Shown here: one piece after another, positions 25,711 to 35,803 of the stretch
Position numbering within the stretch: position 1 is the first letter of the stretch
Layout of the letters: each line of letters begins with the position of its first letter
DNA from: Bog-473 sp963807675
GTDB taxonomy: Bacteria > Actinomycetota > Acidimicrobiia > Acidimicrobiales > RAAP-2
Direction of reading: 5' to 3'
DNA length: 64,000 nt
NCBI GenBank assembly: GCA_963807675.1
Contig: CAWECP010000012.1
Span: 1,426,001-1,490,000 of the forward strand
Program-made: the position numbers and the translations under genes
The notes under the pieces: generated by a model
What the model saw: the letters and a program-made list of their open reading frames with translations, nothing else
Database searches by the model: none
What the model was told of the DNA's origin: nothing

Positions 25711-26193
25711 CTAAGCGGAGCCGGCATCGCGATCACCTGCACCCGGGGCAGCCGTGGCGTCGGCGTCGAACCGGTGCCGGAAGGTAAAGGCCGTGGCGGT
25801 CGGTCCGTTGGACCTGAGACACTCCAGGCGGGCGATGGCGTCCTCGACCGTCGGCGTCGTGCTCTCGGGGATCCACCACAGGCACAGCATCGGTCCGGAG
25901 GGCACCTCGAAGAACTCGCGCCGCCGGTGTAGGAGCTCCACGTGTCCCGACCGGTGCGTGAAGTCGGCGAGAGCTTCGATCGACTCCCACACCGTCAGGT
26001 TCACGATCCCGAGATCGTCGCCGAACGGCTTGATGCCGGTGGCGTTCCCGCTCTCGTCCTGCAGGCGCCACACGTAGCCCGCGCTGGCCTCGGCCAAGGC
26101 GTTGATCCGATCGAGATTCAGCCGGAAGTCGTCGATCAGAGGGTCGTCCATCGGAGCCCGGAGGCGGGCCACGTTGAGCTGGGCCAGGTGCAT
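25711..26193 (-). CDS. DUF3291 family protein
   Basis: 160 residues. The start MHLAQLNVARLRAPMDDP, then DFRLNLDRINALAEASAGYV, LTVWESIEAL and RREFFEV match DUF3291, a dimeric alpha/beta-barrel (ABM-like) fold. No catalytic role is known; relatives are sometimes compared with haem-degrading monooxygenases. It follows the F420 oxidoreductase on the same strand by 27 bp, so the two are probably one transcript. Confidence 0.82.
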   Translation of the reverse strand: MHLAQLNVARLRAPMDDPLIDDFRLNLDRINALAEASAGYVWRLQDESGNATGIKPFGDDLGIVNLTVWESIEALADFTHRSGHVELLHRRREFFEVPSGPMLCLWWIPESTTPTVEDAIARLECLRSNGPTATAFTFRHRFDADATAAPGAGDRDAGSA

Positions 26194-26220
26194 CGGGTCC
26201 GACCGAGCCGACTGACGGTG

Positions 26221-27090
26221 TCAGCCAATGTCGGCCAGCTTCGGCACCACCGGCCCCCACGTCTCCTCGAGCCACCTGGACGGCTCAGGCCCGGTGGACC
26301 GGATGACGATCGTCTGCGCGCCCGCAGCCGACATGGCCTTTGCCTCTCGCAATATGGCGTCGGCTCCCGCGTCCTCCGGCACCATGGTGAGGGCGGTCAC
26401 CTCCACCTCGGCCGGATCGCGCCCGACGTCGTCGCAATGGCGCCGCAGGACCTCGACCTTGTGCGCCACCGTCGCAGCATCCCCGATCACGTTGCAGAGG
26501 TCCGCGTAGGCGGCCACGATGCGGAGCGTCTTTCGCTCTCCCCCGCCTCCGACGAGCACCCGCGGCCGGGGCGAGCTGACCGGCCTCGGGGAGCACAGCG
26601 TCTCGGCGAGTTGGTAGTGCGTGCCCTCGTACGGACCGTTGTCGTCGCTCCACATCTGGAAGCAGACCTGCAACGTCTCCTCCAGTCGCTCGTACCGCTC
26701 ACGCAGTGGAGGGAACGGGACTCCGAGCCCCCGGTGCTCGCGCTCGTACCAGGCCGCACCCAGACCCAGCTCAGCCCGCCCACCCGAGAGGACATCGAGG
26801 GTGGTCACGGTCTTGGCCAGCAGCCCGGGGTGGCGGTACGTCACACCGCCGACCAGCATGCGGAAGCGCAGCCGCTCCGTCTTGGCCGCGGCGAACGACA
26901 AGGTCGTATAGCCCTCCAGCATCGGCTCCTCAGCCGGCCAGAGCATCTCCATCTGGAACCAGTGATCCATGACCGACAGGGTCCGCACCCCGATGTCCTC
27001 CGCCGTTTGTGCCAGCGAGGCGAACGTGGGACCGATTGCTTCAGGACCACCCGGCCAGGTGAAGCGCGGTACGTGGATGTCGAGGTACAT
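26221..27090 (-). CDS. LLM-class F420-dependent oxidoreductase
   Basis: 289 residues from ATG 27090, preceded by GGAGGA at 6 bp; the frame is open another 109 codons upstream but that part looks non-coding. Luciferase-like fold: VMDHWFQME, LVGGVTYRHPGLLAKTVTTL, GRAELGLGAAWYEREHRGLG and VLVGGGGERKTLRI are the standard F420-binding and core motifs. It reduces or oxidises an unknown substrate with F420H2/F420. A clear paralogue lies at 47.1-48.1 kb. It forms an operon with the DUF3291 gene. Confidence 0.9.
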   Translation of the reverse strand: MYLDIHVPRFTWPGGPEAIGPTFASLAQTAEDIGVRTLSVMDHWFQMEMLWPAEEPMLEGYTTLSFAAAKTERLRFRMLVGGVTYRHPGLLAKTVTTLDVLSGGRAELGLGAAWYEREHRGLGVPFPPLRERYERLEETLQVCFQMWSDDNGPYEGTHYQLAETLCSPRPVSSPRPRVLVGGGGERKTLRIVAAYADLCNVIGDAATVAHKVEVLRRHCDDVGRDPAEVEVTALTMVPEDAGADAILREAKAMSAAGAQTIVIRSTGPEPSRWLEETWGPVVPKLADIG

Positions 27091-27497
27091 AAGCCGTCCT
27101 CCGGTTCCCGGCGAGGGTAGCGCGTGGCCCGCCGGCCCGACCGAGCGAGCGGGTACTGTCGGTCGGTCATGAGCCCGGTCATCGAAGTTCCCGGCGCCAA
27201 CCAGGCGCGCATCCCATGTCACCCCGACGGGTGCGCGCCGTGACGTTGACCGCCCTCGGACGCCGGGCCCGCGGAGTCGGCGCCACCCTGCAGTCGCTGA
27301 CCGGGCGCCCCTGTACCCTGCCCGCCCTACTGACGGGTACCCGTGACTGCGCGGCCAGGGTCCTCGGCGCCTTCCGCTCGGGCCTCGTACGGGGACCGCT
27401 CGGGCAGCTGGTGGCACCTGGACGCCAGGTCACCATCCCACCAACGAGCAGCGCGGCGCACCAGCGGCTCGGCGGGGACGCCCCCTACGATGCGCCG
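27091..27497. other. Divergent intergenic region, about 407 bp
   Basis: It separates the F420 oxidoreductase from a plus-strand hypothetical gene. TACGAT at 27486-27491 sits 6 bp before GTG 27498 and could be a -10 for a leaderless mRNA. The plus frame stays open through this region but gives low-complexity sequence. Confidence 0.4.
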
Positions 27498-28592
27498 GTG
27501 AACCCATCGGTGCAGGAAATCGCGAGCATGACCGACCCGGTCCTCCGCAACCTGCACATCACCCAGCGTTACCACGAGCTCGCCATCGGTCTGCGCGACG
27601 CCGGAGCCGGGGAAGACGCCACCTGGTGCGCCTTCGCCGTGTGGGCGTCGAAGACGGCGGGGGCGACCATCCGCGGGGAGGTGCTACCGGCGCGGGTCAG
27701 ACAGCTGCTTGTCGACAACGAAGCCACCCAGGACCTCCTGCACCGGTTCAATCACGGGGTCGCGGCCTGGGCCGCCGAGCACCTGGCGCACGACCACCTG
27801 GTTCGCGCCGTCGACGTGGTGACGACCGATGTCGCCAAATCAATTGCCGACGGGAACGTGCTTGTCTTCGCCGAGCTGGCCCCCCTCTTCACTGAGCTGC
27901 TCGAGGCCGACACCCAGAGCGCCGCCGCCACGTCGGAGGCGCTGTCGGCCGCCCTGGCCCGGGTCGGCGCCGACGTCGACGGGACCGCCGTGGTGGGGGC
28001 ATTCTCCGCCTACGGGCAGGCCCTCGGCCAGCCCGACGACCGGGCTGCGCTGGTGCTCCAAGCCAACACACTGGCCGTGTCGCACGAACAGCAGCGCCTG
28101 CAGCCGGCGATCAGCTCGGCCTTGGATGCGGCCATCTCCGACACCCTCAAGAGAGTGATTGACAACGACGTGGTCGGTCACGTCCCTACGCCGGAGGCAC
28201 GACGAGCACTCGACGAGCTGACCGGCCAGGTCTGCCAGATCCTCGACACCGCCTGGGACACGGCGCTCACCGAGTCCATCATGCAACTGGTCACCGCGAG
28301 CGAGACGCTGGACCTCCGACGTGACGTGCCCCCGCTGCCGGACGGCATGTTCCCGCCGGCGTTGCGCGACCTTCCGAGTGCGGCGGCTGCCGTCGTCGCG
28401 GAGTGGGATAAGACGAGGGGGACCGGAGCTCCGTCCGGCGCCCATGACTGGGCGAAGCTCGACGAGCGCATGAACTACATCGTCAATCTGTTCCGCTCGC
28501 GCCAACGCGACCCGAGTCTGTTCAATCCTCCGTTCTCCGACGCCCAGCTGGCCGTCCTGGCTACGGGGACCCTGCCGCGGGGCCCGCTGTAG
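27498..28592 (+). CDS. Hypothetical helical protein
   Basis: 364 residues from GTG 27498. The frame begins VNPSVQEIASMTDPVLRNLH, a sensible N-terminus, and the leaderless -10 upstream supports this start. The protein is helix-rich and soluble, with MTDPVLRNLHITQRYHELA, CAFAVWASKTAGATIRGE, ATWAFA-like helices and a WDKTRGTG linker late. Its pattern of His-rich helices near the DUF2236-type gene on the opposite strand is suggestive, but I do not recognise a family. It overlaps the convergent oxygenase gene tail to tail by 32 bp. Confidence 0.6.
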   Translation: MNPSVQEIASMTDPVLRNLHITQRYHELAIGLRDAGAGEDATWCAFAVWASKTAGATIRGEVLPARVRQLLVDNEATQDLLHRFNHGVAAWAAEHLAHDHLVRAVDVVTTDVAKSIADGNVLVFAELAPLFTELLEADTQSAAATSEALSAALARVGADVDGTAVVGAFSAYGQALGQPDDRAALVLQANTLAVSHEQQRLQPAISSALDAAISDTLKRVIDNDVVGHVPTPEARRALDELTGQVCQILDTAWDTALTESIMQLVTASETLDLRRDVPPLPDGMFPPALRDLPSAAAAVVAEWDKTRGTGAPSGAHDWAKLDERMNYIVNLFRSRQRDPSLFNPPFSDAQLAVLATGTLPRGPL

Positions 28593-29700
28593 GAGGCAAG
28601 TTCCAACGCGCCGCGAGCGAGGTCGGCACCGCGAAAGACGGCCGGTCCCCGTAGCGCTCGCCCCGCACGGCGAGCGACAGCATGCCGAAGCCGATGCGGT
28701 TGGAAAGCTCGGCGAGGAAGCGGCGGTGCAGCCGCTCCAACGAGAGGAGGCGGGTGACGTCGGCCAAGGGCTCGAAGAGCACACGGGTCCAGTCCGCCTT
28801 CGGGATCCCCAGCAGGTCCGCCGTGTGGTCCCCCACGTAGAAGCGCACCGTGGTGGCCGGCAGGCCGCGCAGTCCCGGGGGAGCGAGCCGTGTGCCTTGG
28901 TCGAGGAGCGCCGCCATGAGCGCGTGCCCGGCCTCGCTCGAACCGAACTGGCGGCGGCGGGTAATCGGCATCAGAACCGTGGTCTGGGCGCGGGTCAGTG
29001 GAAGCAGATCCGGCCGGACGCCGAGGTAGTACCCGACCAGCGACCAGGCATGGAGATAGTCGTCGGCCTCTTGGTCTGTGTAGACGACACCGGTGCGGTC
29101 GAATACCTCGAACACGATCTCGGTGAAGGTCAGGAGGGTCTCGAGCAGGTCTTCCTGGTTGATGGGAACACCCCACGCCGGGTCCCAGTGCACCCGAGGA
29201 TCGTTGTGGATGAGCCAGCGGACCGCTGCGTGCATCAGCCGGACGTGTCGCACGTCGGCAAAGCCACGCGCACCGAACTCGAGGCCGCCTGACTCCATGA
29301 CGTCGAGGTGGAATTGCGCGGTCTCGTTCAGTCGGCGCTTGGCGTCCGTCTCGAGCCGCGCCGTCAGGCCGAGCACCTGGACGCCGCGCCGGCAGGCATA
29401 CGCCGACGGGAGTGCGGCCGCGTACAGGCCGGTGAACACGTGGGAGCCCCAGCGGGCAAAACACTCCTGACCGGCGGCGACCCGGGCGGGCTCGGCCCAC
29501 TCCGGTGCGTCGTCCTTCTGGTCGAGGTACGCCTGGAGGACCGGGTCGGACACCTCGTTCTGCTGCACCACCAGCGCGCGGAAGGCGGACGTCGAGTCCC
29601 CCGTGCCCTCGAACAACGTGGAGACGACGGCATCGGCCTCCGGGTCCGCCTGGCCGCGCAGGCTGTCAAGCAGCTCGTCGCTCCACTCGGTGCCCGTCAT
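28561..29700 (-). CDS. DUF2236 / MpaB-like oxygenase
   Basis: 379 residues from ATG 29700, with GGGAGAG just upstream. DUF2236 (MpaB/rubber oxygenase-like) features: GLEFGARGFADVRHVRLMHA, WGVPINQEDLLETLLTF, DDYLHAWSLVGYYLGV and HRRFLAELSNRIGFGM; the conserved R-x-x-x-x-H and H-x-W histidines and arginine bind b-type haem in Lcp relatives. A cytosolic haem oxygenase or transferase is likely, substrate unknown. The ATG overlaps the stop of the preceding cyclase gene (ATGA), so translation is coupled. The same frame also continues upstream without a stop, apparently because of a frameshift in that gene. Confidence 0.78.
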   Translation of the reverse strand: MTGTEWSDELLDSLRGQADPEADAVVSTLFEGTGDSTSAFRALVVQQNEVSDPVLQAYLDQKDDAPEWAEPARVAAGQECFARWGSHVFTGLYAAALPSAYACRRGVQVLGLTARLETDAKRRLNETAQFHLDVMESGGLEFGARGFADVRHVRLMHAAVRWLIHNDPRVHWDPAWGVPINQEDLLETLLTFTEIVFEVFDRTGVVYTDQEADDYLHAWSLVGYYLGVRPDLLPLTRAQTTVLMPITRRRQFGSSEAGHALMAALLDQGTRLAPPGLRGLPATTVRFYVGDHTADLLGIPKADWTRVLFEPLADVTRLLSLERLHRRFLAELSNRIGFGMLSLAVRGERYGDRPSFAVPTSLAARWNLPPTAGPAAGSP

Positions 29701-32556
29701 CGCTCTCCCAGGAAGCCAATGGCGTCGTCGAGGCAGCGGCTCGGGCCCCCGACAGCGACCTCGCGCGGCGCAGGCGCGCAGTTCGTCACGAATCCCACCG
29801 GGCGCTCCCGGTAGGCGTGCCCAGTCGGTGAGCGCGCGCAGTTCCAACAGGCGCGAGCCCTGTTCCCGCGCCAGTCGGACGGCGGCCTGGTAGTCCGCGG
29901 CCGCCTCGGCGGTCCGCCCCGTCCAGAAATGGCGGCCCCCGCGCACCCGGAGGATCTCGGGCTCGCAGAATCGCTCGCCGGTAGCGCGTGCGGTGGCCAA
30001 GGCGTCCGACACGAGCGCGAGGGCGCGCTCGTCCTCCACGCGCCGGTCGTCGGCCAGGAGCATCTTGAAGTAGGGACCGAGGAGCGGCCCGGGAAGCTCG
30101 GGCTCCTCGATGCCCTCGCCCGCCCACCACTGGAGCGACCGCGCCCACTGCCGCCACTGCCTGGTGCTGACTTCGTCGGCCACGTGCAGCGCTTCACCGG
30201 CCAGCTTGACCACGGCCTCCCGCTCGCCGTCGAGCTGCGCCATGATGGCGGCGGTCACGGCGGCCACCGCCTGGGCCTGGGGCACCTGTCGCTCGGTGGT
30301 GCAATGCAGGACGTCGTCCGCGATCCGCCACGCCTCGGTGGCAGCGCCGCTGAGCCAGCAGGCCAATGCGGTGGCGCTGCGGGGCGCGGCTAGCGCCATC
30401 AGCTCGACCGACCGCATCGGAGGCAGCTCGCGCAGGCTCGCCTCGAGCGGCAACCCGCTCGAGGCGTAGGACCCACGGATCTGCGCCAAGCCTTCGCGGA
30501 CCATCCCCTGCCAAATCCGCGTCGTGGCCTCGTAGGTCGAGATCAGTTGGAGCGCCCAGTCGTCGCCCAGCGCCTCGGCCTCCATCCGCGCCTCGACCAA
30601 GATCCTGTTGATGGTCTGGTACTCGGCGCTGGCCTGCCACCACGGGACGAGAACCATGTAGTTGCGCAGCAGGGTGGAACGGTCACCCAGCCGCCGCGCC
30701 AGTTCCTCGACGCGGCGCGATTCCTCCAGCGCTTCGGGCGCACTCTGGTCGACTGCGGTCACACACATGACCAGGCGGCTGCGGGACTTCAGCTCGGTAG
30801 CGTCCCGCTCCTCCTCGGGCAACTGGCCCACGAGCGCCAGCACCTCGCGCTCGTGGGCGGCCGCCTCCCGGAAGCGGGCGTTCTGGCGGGCGGTGCGGGC
30901 CGCCTCCTTCCAGAGCGGGACGGCCTCCGTCGCCCGCCCGGCCGCACCGAGGTGGAAAGCGGCGATCTCGGGGTGCACCCGCGATCGTCCGCTCGACACG
31001 AGCATGTCGCCGACGGCGCCGTGCACCCGTACCCGGTCGGCTCGCAGCACGGACCGGTACGACGCCTCGTGGAAGAGCGCGTGACGGAACTGCAGCTCCT
31101 CCCGCTTGAAGGTCGGCTCTATGACGGCGTGCTCGATCAGCCGGTGCAGATCGGCGTCGAGGCTCGAATTGTCGAGATCGGTGGCGGCCGCCAACAGCTC
31201 CCGGTCGAAGGTGCGCCCGATCACCGCCGCCGCCTGTGCGACACGCTTGGCCTCGCCGAGGCGGTCGAGGCGGGCCGTGATCACCTCGGACAGCGTCGTG
31301 GGCAGCGAGCCATCCGAAGCGACACCCACGTCGGACAGTCCCCGGGCGAGCTCCTCGAGGAACAGTGGGACACCATCGGCCCGGAGCACGAGCGCGTCGC
31401 GCACATCAGGCTTGAGGTCCGCTGCCTCGGGTAGACCGTCGAGCATGTCGCGGGTGTCGTCGGCACTGAGGCGGTCCAACGTGAGCTGGGCGTCCGGAAT
31501 GACGCTCGGGTCGTCGGCGATCTCGGGGCGCGCGCTCATGAGCACCAGGATGGGGGCGCCGGCGCGGGCGATCACGTGGACGGCCTCAATGGTGCTGGGG
31601 TCGGCCCAGTGCGTGTCCTCGACGACGAGGAGGAGCGGACCTGAGCTGGTGGCCAGGTCCTGGGCCCACTCGGACGCCTCCTGTGGCGTGGCGGGGACCC
31701 GTCCCATGACGTCGCCGAACGGCTGCAGCGGACTGAGCGAGCCGCGGCGGCTGCAGACGATGGTGCGTACGGCGTGACCGCGCTCCTGGAGCTGCGCGCT
31801 GAACTCCAGGAGGAGGCGTGACTTGCCGATCCCCGGCTCACCCGAGATCAGGGCCAGGCGGCCGCGCCCGCCCTCCACATAGCCCCAGTGCGCCGCAAGC
31901 CAGGTCGAGGCCCGGGTGCGCGGCACGAACGCCGTCAGCGGACGGGCCTCGAGCCGGTTGCGGGCGGCGCTCCGTCGCAGGACGAGGAAGGCCGGCACGG
32001 GCTCGCCGATACCCTTCAACGTCAACGTCCCCAGGGTCTCCAGCTCGAAGTACCCCCTCACGAGAGCCGCGGTGGCGCCGCTGATCACGATCTGGCCGGG
32101 CGCGCCGACCGCCTGCAACCGAGCCGCCAAGTTCGGCACCTGTCCCCACAAATCCGGCAGGCGTTCGGGCCCACCCGCCGTCACCGCGGCGACGAGCACC
32201 TCACCCGTGTGGATGCCGGCGCGGGCCTGGAGGTCGCCGATGCCCAGGTCCGGTGACAGTTCGGCGCCGAGGCGCACGATGTCCTCGACAATGGCCAGCC
32301 CGGCCGACAGCGCGTCCCGGCTGGCGGACTCCAGCGCCTCGGGGTATCCGAAGTAGGCCAGCGCGCCGTCGCCCTGGAACTGGGCGACCACCCCGCCGTG
32401 ACCGGTGACGATGGCGGCGACCCGATGCTGGTAGGCGTTGAGCACGTCGTGCCAGTCCTCGGGATCGAGCACCGATGCCAGCTCGGTCGACCCCACCAGG
32501 TCGGTGAACATGACGGTCAGCTGGCGACGCTCGGAACCCTCGGGTGTCACCGTCAC
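29697..32556 (-). CDS. Class III cyclase - AAA ATPase - TPR regulator (frameshift near its end)
   Basis: From GTG 32556 (GGAGGA upstream) about 950 residues. A class III nucleotide cyclase domain comes first (VMFTDLVGSTELAS, QGDGALAYFG, AGIHTGEV), then an AAA/STAND ATPase with ISGEPGIGKSRLL and LLLVVEDTHWAD, then long TPR-like helices. This is the AfsR/cyclase-ATPase architecture of actinobacterial signalling proteins. Near 29761-29770 the original frame runs into the oxygenase, while the next frame gives a sensible tail (REVAVGGPSRCLDDAIGFLG) and a TGA at 29697-29699 overlapping the oxygenase ATG. A one-base insertion in GCCGCGCG is the simplest explanation. Confidence 0.78.
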
Positions 32557-32738
32557 GACGCTCGTTCCTCCACGCGGCGCGGCGCACCGCCTGCTGTCCC
32601 CCTGGAGAGCTGGCGCACGACGCAAATCTACGTCTGCCCAGGCAAGAGCGATAGTCCCATCGGGGGGGCATCCCATGAGTCGGTCGAGAGGCGGCCACGG
32701 TCCCTGCGCCGGCGGATCCAGCTCCGTAGGCTGCCACT

Positions 32739-33512
32739 ATGCACCCACGACGTCGCAAGCTGGCCGCGGCCGGCTTCGTGGCCGTGCTCGCGGCGATGCC
32801 GATGACGCTCGGCGCCCTCGAGGCCGGGGCGTGGGCCCAGGCCACCACGACCACCACCGCGACGCCCACGACCACCGCTCCGACGACCACGACCACGACG
32901 CCCCCCACGACCGCCTCGACCACCACGACGACGACGTCACCGACCACGACCACGACCCGCCCCCACCCGACCACCACGACAACCCAGCACCCGACAACCA
33001 CCTCGACCAAGGCGGCGGCTTCCTCGACCAGCTCCACGCCGTGGGGATGGATCCTGCTGGCCGTCGTCGTCGTCCTGGCCGCAGGCCTCGTCGCGCTGCT
33101 CATCGCCCGCTCGAAGCGCCAGGACAGGGAGGCCGACTGGCAGCGCTCGGTGCGGCCGGCCATCGCCGCGGCGGAGCTGGCCCGCGACCTCGTGGTCTCA
33201 CAGACCGAGGCGGACGATCCGCAACGCCGGGCCAGCGTCGGCCTCCAGGTGGAGGAGGCGGTCGACGGGCTCGAGCGCTGCGCCGATTCCGCACCCGACG
33301 ACATCACTCGGGGGATGTGCACGCGGTGTGCCGAGAGCTTGCGGGGTCTGGCCTTCGCCGTGGAGGCCGACCACCTGTTGCGCTCCGGCGGCGAGCACCC
33401 CACCGGAGAACAACTCGCCGCCGCCGACGCCGCCAGGCGGAACCGCGCCGCCGAGCTCGAAGGGGCGCTCATGGAGCTGAGGGCCGCGGTCATGCCACCC
33501 AGCCCGAGGTAG
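32739..33512 (+). CDS. Thr/Pro-rich secreted or membrane-anchored protein
   Basis: 257 residues. A signal peptide (MHPRRRKLAAAGFVAVLAAM, then AWA-Q near 34) is followed by an about 60-residue Thr/Pro-rich low-complexity region (36-93), a single span at about 101-122 (WILLAVVVVLAAGLVALLI) and a charged domain of 130 residues with helices and two Cys-containing segments (ERCADS, CTRCAES). The extracellular T-rich stalk suggests a heavily O-mannosylated linker; the cytosolic part would follow the span. No family recognised. It is divergent from the cyclase-ATPase gene. Confidence 0.7.
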   Translation: MHPRRRKLAAAGFVAVLAAMPMTLGALEAGAWAQATTTTTATPTTTAPTTTTTTPPTTASTTTTTTSPTTTTTRPHPTTTTTQHPTTTSTKAAASSTSSTPWGWILLAVVVVLAAGLVALLIARSKRQDREADWQRSVRPAIAAAELARDLVVSQTEADDPQRRASVGLQVEEAVDGLERCADSAPDDITRGMCTRCAESLRGLAFAVEADHLLRSGGEHPTGEQLAAADAARRNRAAELEGALMELRAAVMPPSPR

Positions 33513-33569
33513 TCCCGCCGCCACCGGCGCGGTTTCGACAACGCGGTCGGGCGCGGCTTCACTGGTGGC

Positions 33570-34505
33570 TTGGCCGAGGAACGACGGGTTCGAGGAAACG
33601 GACTGTCCCTGTTCGTGACCGAGTGGGGCGAGCGCGGACGCCCGACGGTCGTGCTGCTCCACGGCTTCCCCGACACGAGCGCGGTGTGGGCACCGGTAGC
33701 CCGGAGCCTGTCGGCAAGCTTCCACGTCGTGGCCTACGACGTACGCGGCGCGGGACGATCCGACGTGCCTCGAACGCGCCGCGGCTACGCGCTGTCGCTG
33801 CTGATCGATGACCTGGCCGCGGTCCTCGACGCCACGAGCCAGGACGCGGGGGTCCACCTGGTGGCGCACGACTGGGGATCGATTCAGGGCTGGGAGGCCG
33901 TGACGACCAAGGGCCTGGACGATCGCTTCGCCAGCTACACCTCCATCTCCGGACCGCCGATCGAGCACGCCACACTGTGGGCCCGCCGCCACCACAAGCT
34001 GCGTCCCTCGGATCTCCGGCTCACCCTGCGCCAGGCGCGGCACTCGTGGTACATCGCGTACTTCCACCTCCCCTTTGCGCCCGAGCTCATGACGCGCAAC
34101 CAGCGGGCGACGGCGCTCTGGGCCTCGAGGTTGCACCGCGCCGAGCATGTGCCGACTGACGACGAGTGGCCTGCGCCCACGTTCGGCGCCGACTTCGCGC
34201 ACGGCGTCAACCTGTACCGGGCCAACATGCTGCCGCGGATGCGTCAACCCGAGGTGCGCCACACCGACGTGCCGGTCCAGCTCATCGTGCCGACCCGTGA
34301 CCGCTACATCACGCCGGAACTGTTGGACGGGATCGAAGACTGGACGTCGTGCCTGTGGCGGCGCCCGGTCGACGCCGGCCACTGGCTCATCCGCTCCGAC
34401 CCCGACCTGGTGGCCAGATGGGTGCGCGAGCTCGTGACCTTCATCGCCACGGGCGAGGAATCCGACGGGCTCGTCCGAAGCCGAGCGGCGCCAGCTACAT
34501 CCTGA
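33570..34505 (+). CDS. Alpha/beta hydrolase, epoxide hydrolase (EphD)-like
   Basis: 311 residues. Core motifs: VVLLHGFPDTSAVW (oxyanion HG), YDVRGAGRSDVP and the nucleophile elbow VAHDWGSIQGW, where Asp rather than Ser is expected to attack, as in epoxide hydrolases and haloalkane dehalogenases; a late histidine in DAGHWLIRSDP completes the triad. The opening resembles the N-terminal half of EphD-type proteins. TTG 33570 is the only early start that keeps the whole fold. Substrate unknown; cytosolic. Confidence 0.8.
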   Translation: MAEERRVRGNGLSLFVTEWGERGRPTVVLLHGFPDTSAVWAPVARSLSASFHVVAYDVRGAGRSDVPRTRRGYALSLLIDDLAAVLDATSQDAGVHLVAHDWGSIQGWEAVTTKGLDDRFASYTSISGPPIEHATLWARRHHKLRPSDLRLTLRQARHSWYIAYFHLPFAPELMTRNQRATALWASRLHRAEHVPTDDEWPAPTFGADFAHGVNLYRANMLPRMRQPEVRHTDVPVQLIVPTRDRYITPELLDGIEDWTSCLWRRPVDAGHWLIRSDPDLVARWVRELVTFIATGEESDGLVRSRAAPATS

Positions 34506-34651
34506 CCGCACGACCGGCGCCAGCAGATGGTCCGTGGAGATCGCCGGGACCCTCCAACGGTGCCAACCCGTCCCTGGCCCGGGTGCCAGCACCACGGCTT
34601 TGATGCCTCCGACCTGGGACTCCTAAGAACACGCGCTACCGTACGTTTGGC

Positions 34652-35326
34652 ATGGCGACCATCAGGGTGGTATTGGCGGAGGACAACGCGCTGTTGCGGG
34701 AGGGGATCTCGCGCATCATCGACGGGGAGGCCGAAATCGAGCTGGTTGGCCGCGCCGCCGACCTACCCCAGCTCCTCGAGCTCATTGAGGAGGAATCCCC
34801 TCAGGTCGTCGTGACGGACATCCGCATGCCACCCACCGGCACCGACGAGGGGATCCAGGCGGCCTCGTGGCTGCGAGAGCACAAGCCCGAGGTCGGGGTC
34901 GTCGTCCTGAGCCAGTACAAGACGCCGTCCTACGCCCTCGCCCTCCTCGAGACGGGGTCGGCCGGACGGGCCTACCTCCTCAAGGAGCAGGTGGCCGGGC
35001 CCGACGAGCTGGCGCAGGCGATCCGTGCCGTCGCGCAGGGCGGCTCAATGATCGACCCTCAGATCGTCGACGAGCTGATCGAGGCGAAGTCTTCACGCCG
35101 GAAGTCCGACCTCTCGTGGCTCACGCCTCGAGAATCGGAGATCCTGGGCGAAATGGCCAAGGGCAAGAGCAACGCCGCCATCGCCTCCTCGCTGCAGGTC
35201 TCTGAACGGGCGGTGGAGAAACACACCAATTCCATCTTCTCCAAGCTCGGGTTGACGGAGGAACCCGACGTCAACCGTCGCGTGAAGGCCGTGCTCGTCT
35301 ACCTCAGCGACCCCGGGGGAGGATGA
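34652..35326 (+). CDS. NarL/LuxR-family response regulator
   Basis: 224 residues. The receiver (1-125) has AEDNALLREG, the phosphoacceptor in VVVTDIRMPP (Asp55 region), LSQYKTPSYAL and LLKEQ. The LuxR HTH at the C-terminus has LTPRESEILGEMAKGKSN, then SERAVEKHTNSIFSKLGL. It is a close paralogue of the receiver in the cyclase-type regulator at 38.7-40.0 kb, so both may answer to the same histidine kinase. It sits ahead of a stand-alone receiver and faces the kinase gene. Confidence 0.92.
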   Translation: MATIRVVLAEDNALLREGISRIIDGEAEIELVGRAADLPQLLELIEEESPQVVVTDIRMPPTGTDEGIQAASWLREHKPEVGVVVLSQYKTPSYALALLETGSAGRAYLLKEQVAGPDELAQAIRAVAQGGSMIDPQIVDELIEAKSSRRKSDLSWLTPRESEILGEMAKGKSNAAIASSLQVSERAVEKHTNSIFSKLGLTEEPDVNRRVKAVLVYLSDPGGG

Positions 35327-35386
35327 CAGCACCACCGGGCTCGGCGTGGCACCACCACGGTCACCACCCCGGCCCCGTGCGAGAAT

Positions 35387-35785
35387 GTGGAGGTGAACGA
35401 GCGCCTCCCGGTCCTCATTGTGGACGACCAAGCGCCGTTCCGGGCCGCCATGAAAGCCGTGCTCAGGCGCACGACCGAGTTCGAGTTGGTCGGCGAGGCC
35501 GCCAACGGGACCGAAGCGGTCTCCCTGGCCGATGAGCTCAACCCGGCGCTGGTCCTCATGGACATCAACATGCCGGAGATGAACGGCATCGACGCCACCC
35601 GCGCGCTGGTGTCCCGCCACCCGGGGGTCGTCGTCATCTTGTGCTCGACCTACGACGCCGGCGACCTGCCGCCCGAGGTGGCCACCAGCGGGGCCCGCGC
35701 CTACATGAACAAGGAGCACCTGGGTGCCGACACCCTGCGACGCCTGTGGGAGGACCGCGACACAGGGCAGTTCATGTCGGCCTAG
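35387..35785 (+). CDS. Single-domain response regulator (receiver only)
   Basis: 132 residues of receiver domain with VDDQAPFRAAM, phosphoacceptor LVLMDINMPEMNG, CSTYDAGD and a lysine in YMNKEHLG. There is no output domain, so it probably acts by protein contact or as a phosphate sink. GTG 35387 was used; GTG 35393 lacks room for a ribosome site. It lies 60 bp after the LuxR regulator and its end is 18 bp from the kinase gene stop (convergent). Confidence 0.87.
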   Translation: MEVNERLPVLIVDDQAPFRAAMKAVLRRTTEFELVGEAANGTEAVSLADELNPALVLMDINMPEMNGIDATRALVSRHPGVVVILCSTYDAGDLPPEVATSGARAYMNKEHLGADTLRRLWEDRDTGQFMSA

Positions 35786-35803
35786 CCGGCACGTCCCTCG
35801 TGC

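Noticed and set aside
27216..27497. Upstream in-frame extension of the 364-aa hypothetical protein
   Set aside because: Extension looks like translated spacer; GTG 27498 has a leaderless -10 in front.
29697..30197. 166-codon minus frame taken alone as a gene
   Set aside because: It is the alternative frame of the cyclase-ATPase gene; only its last 25 or so codons look like real protein, as expected after a frameshift.
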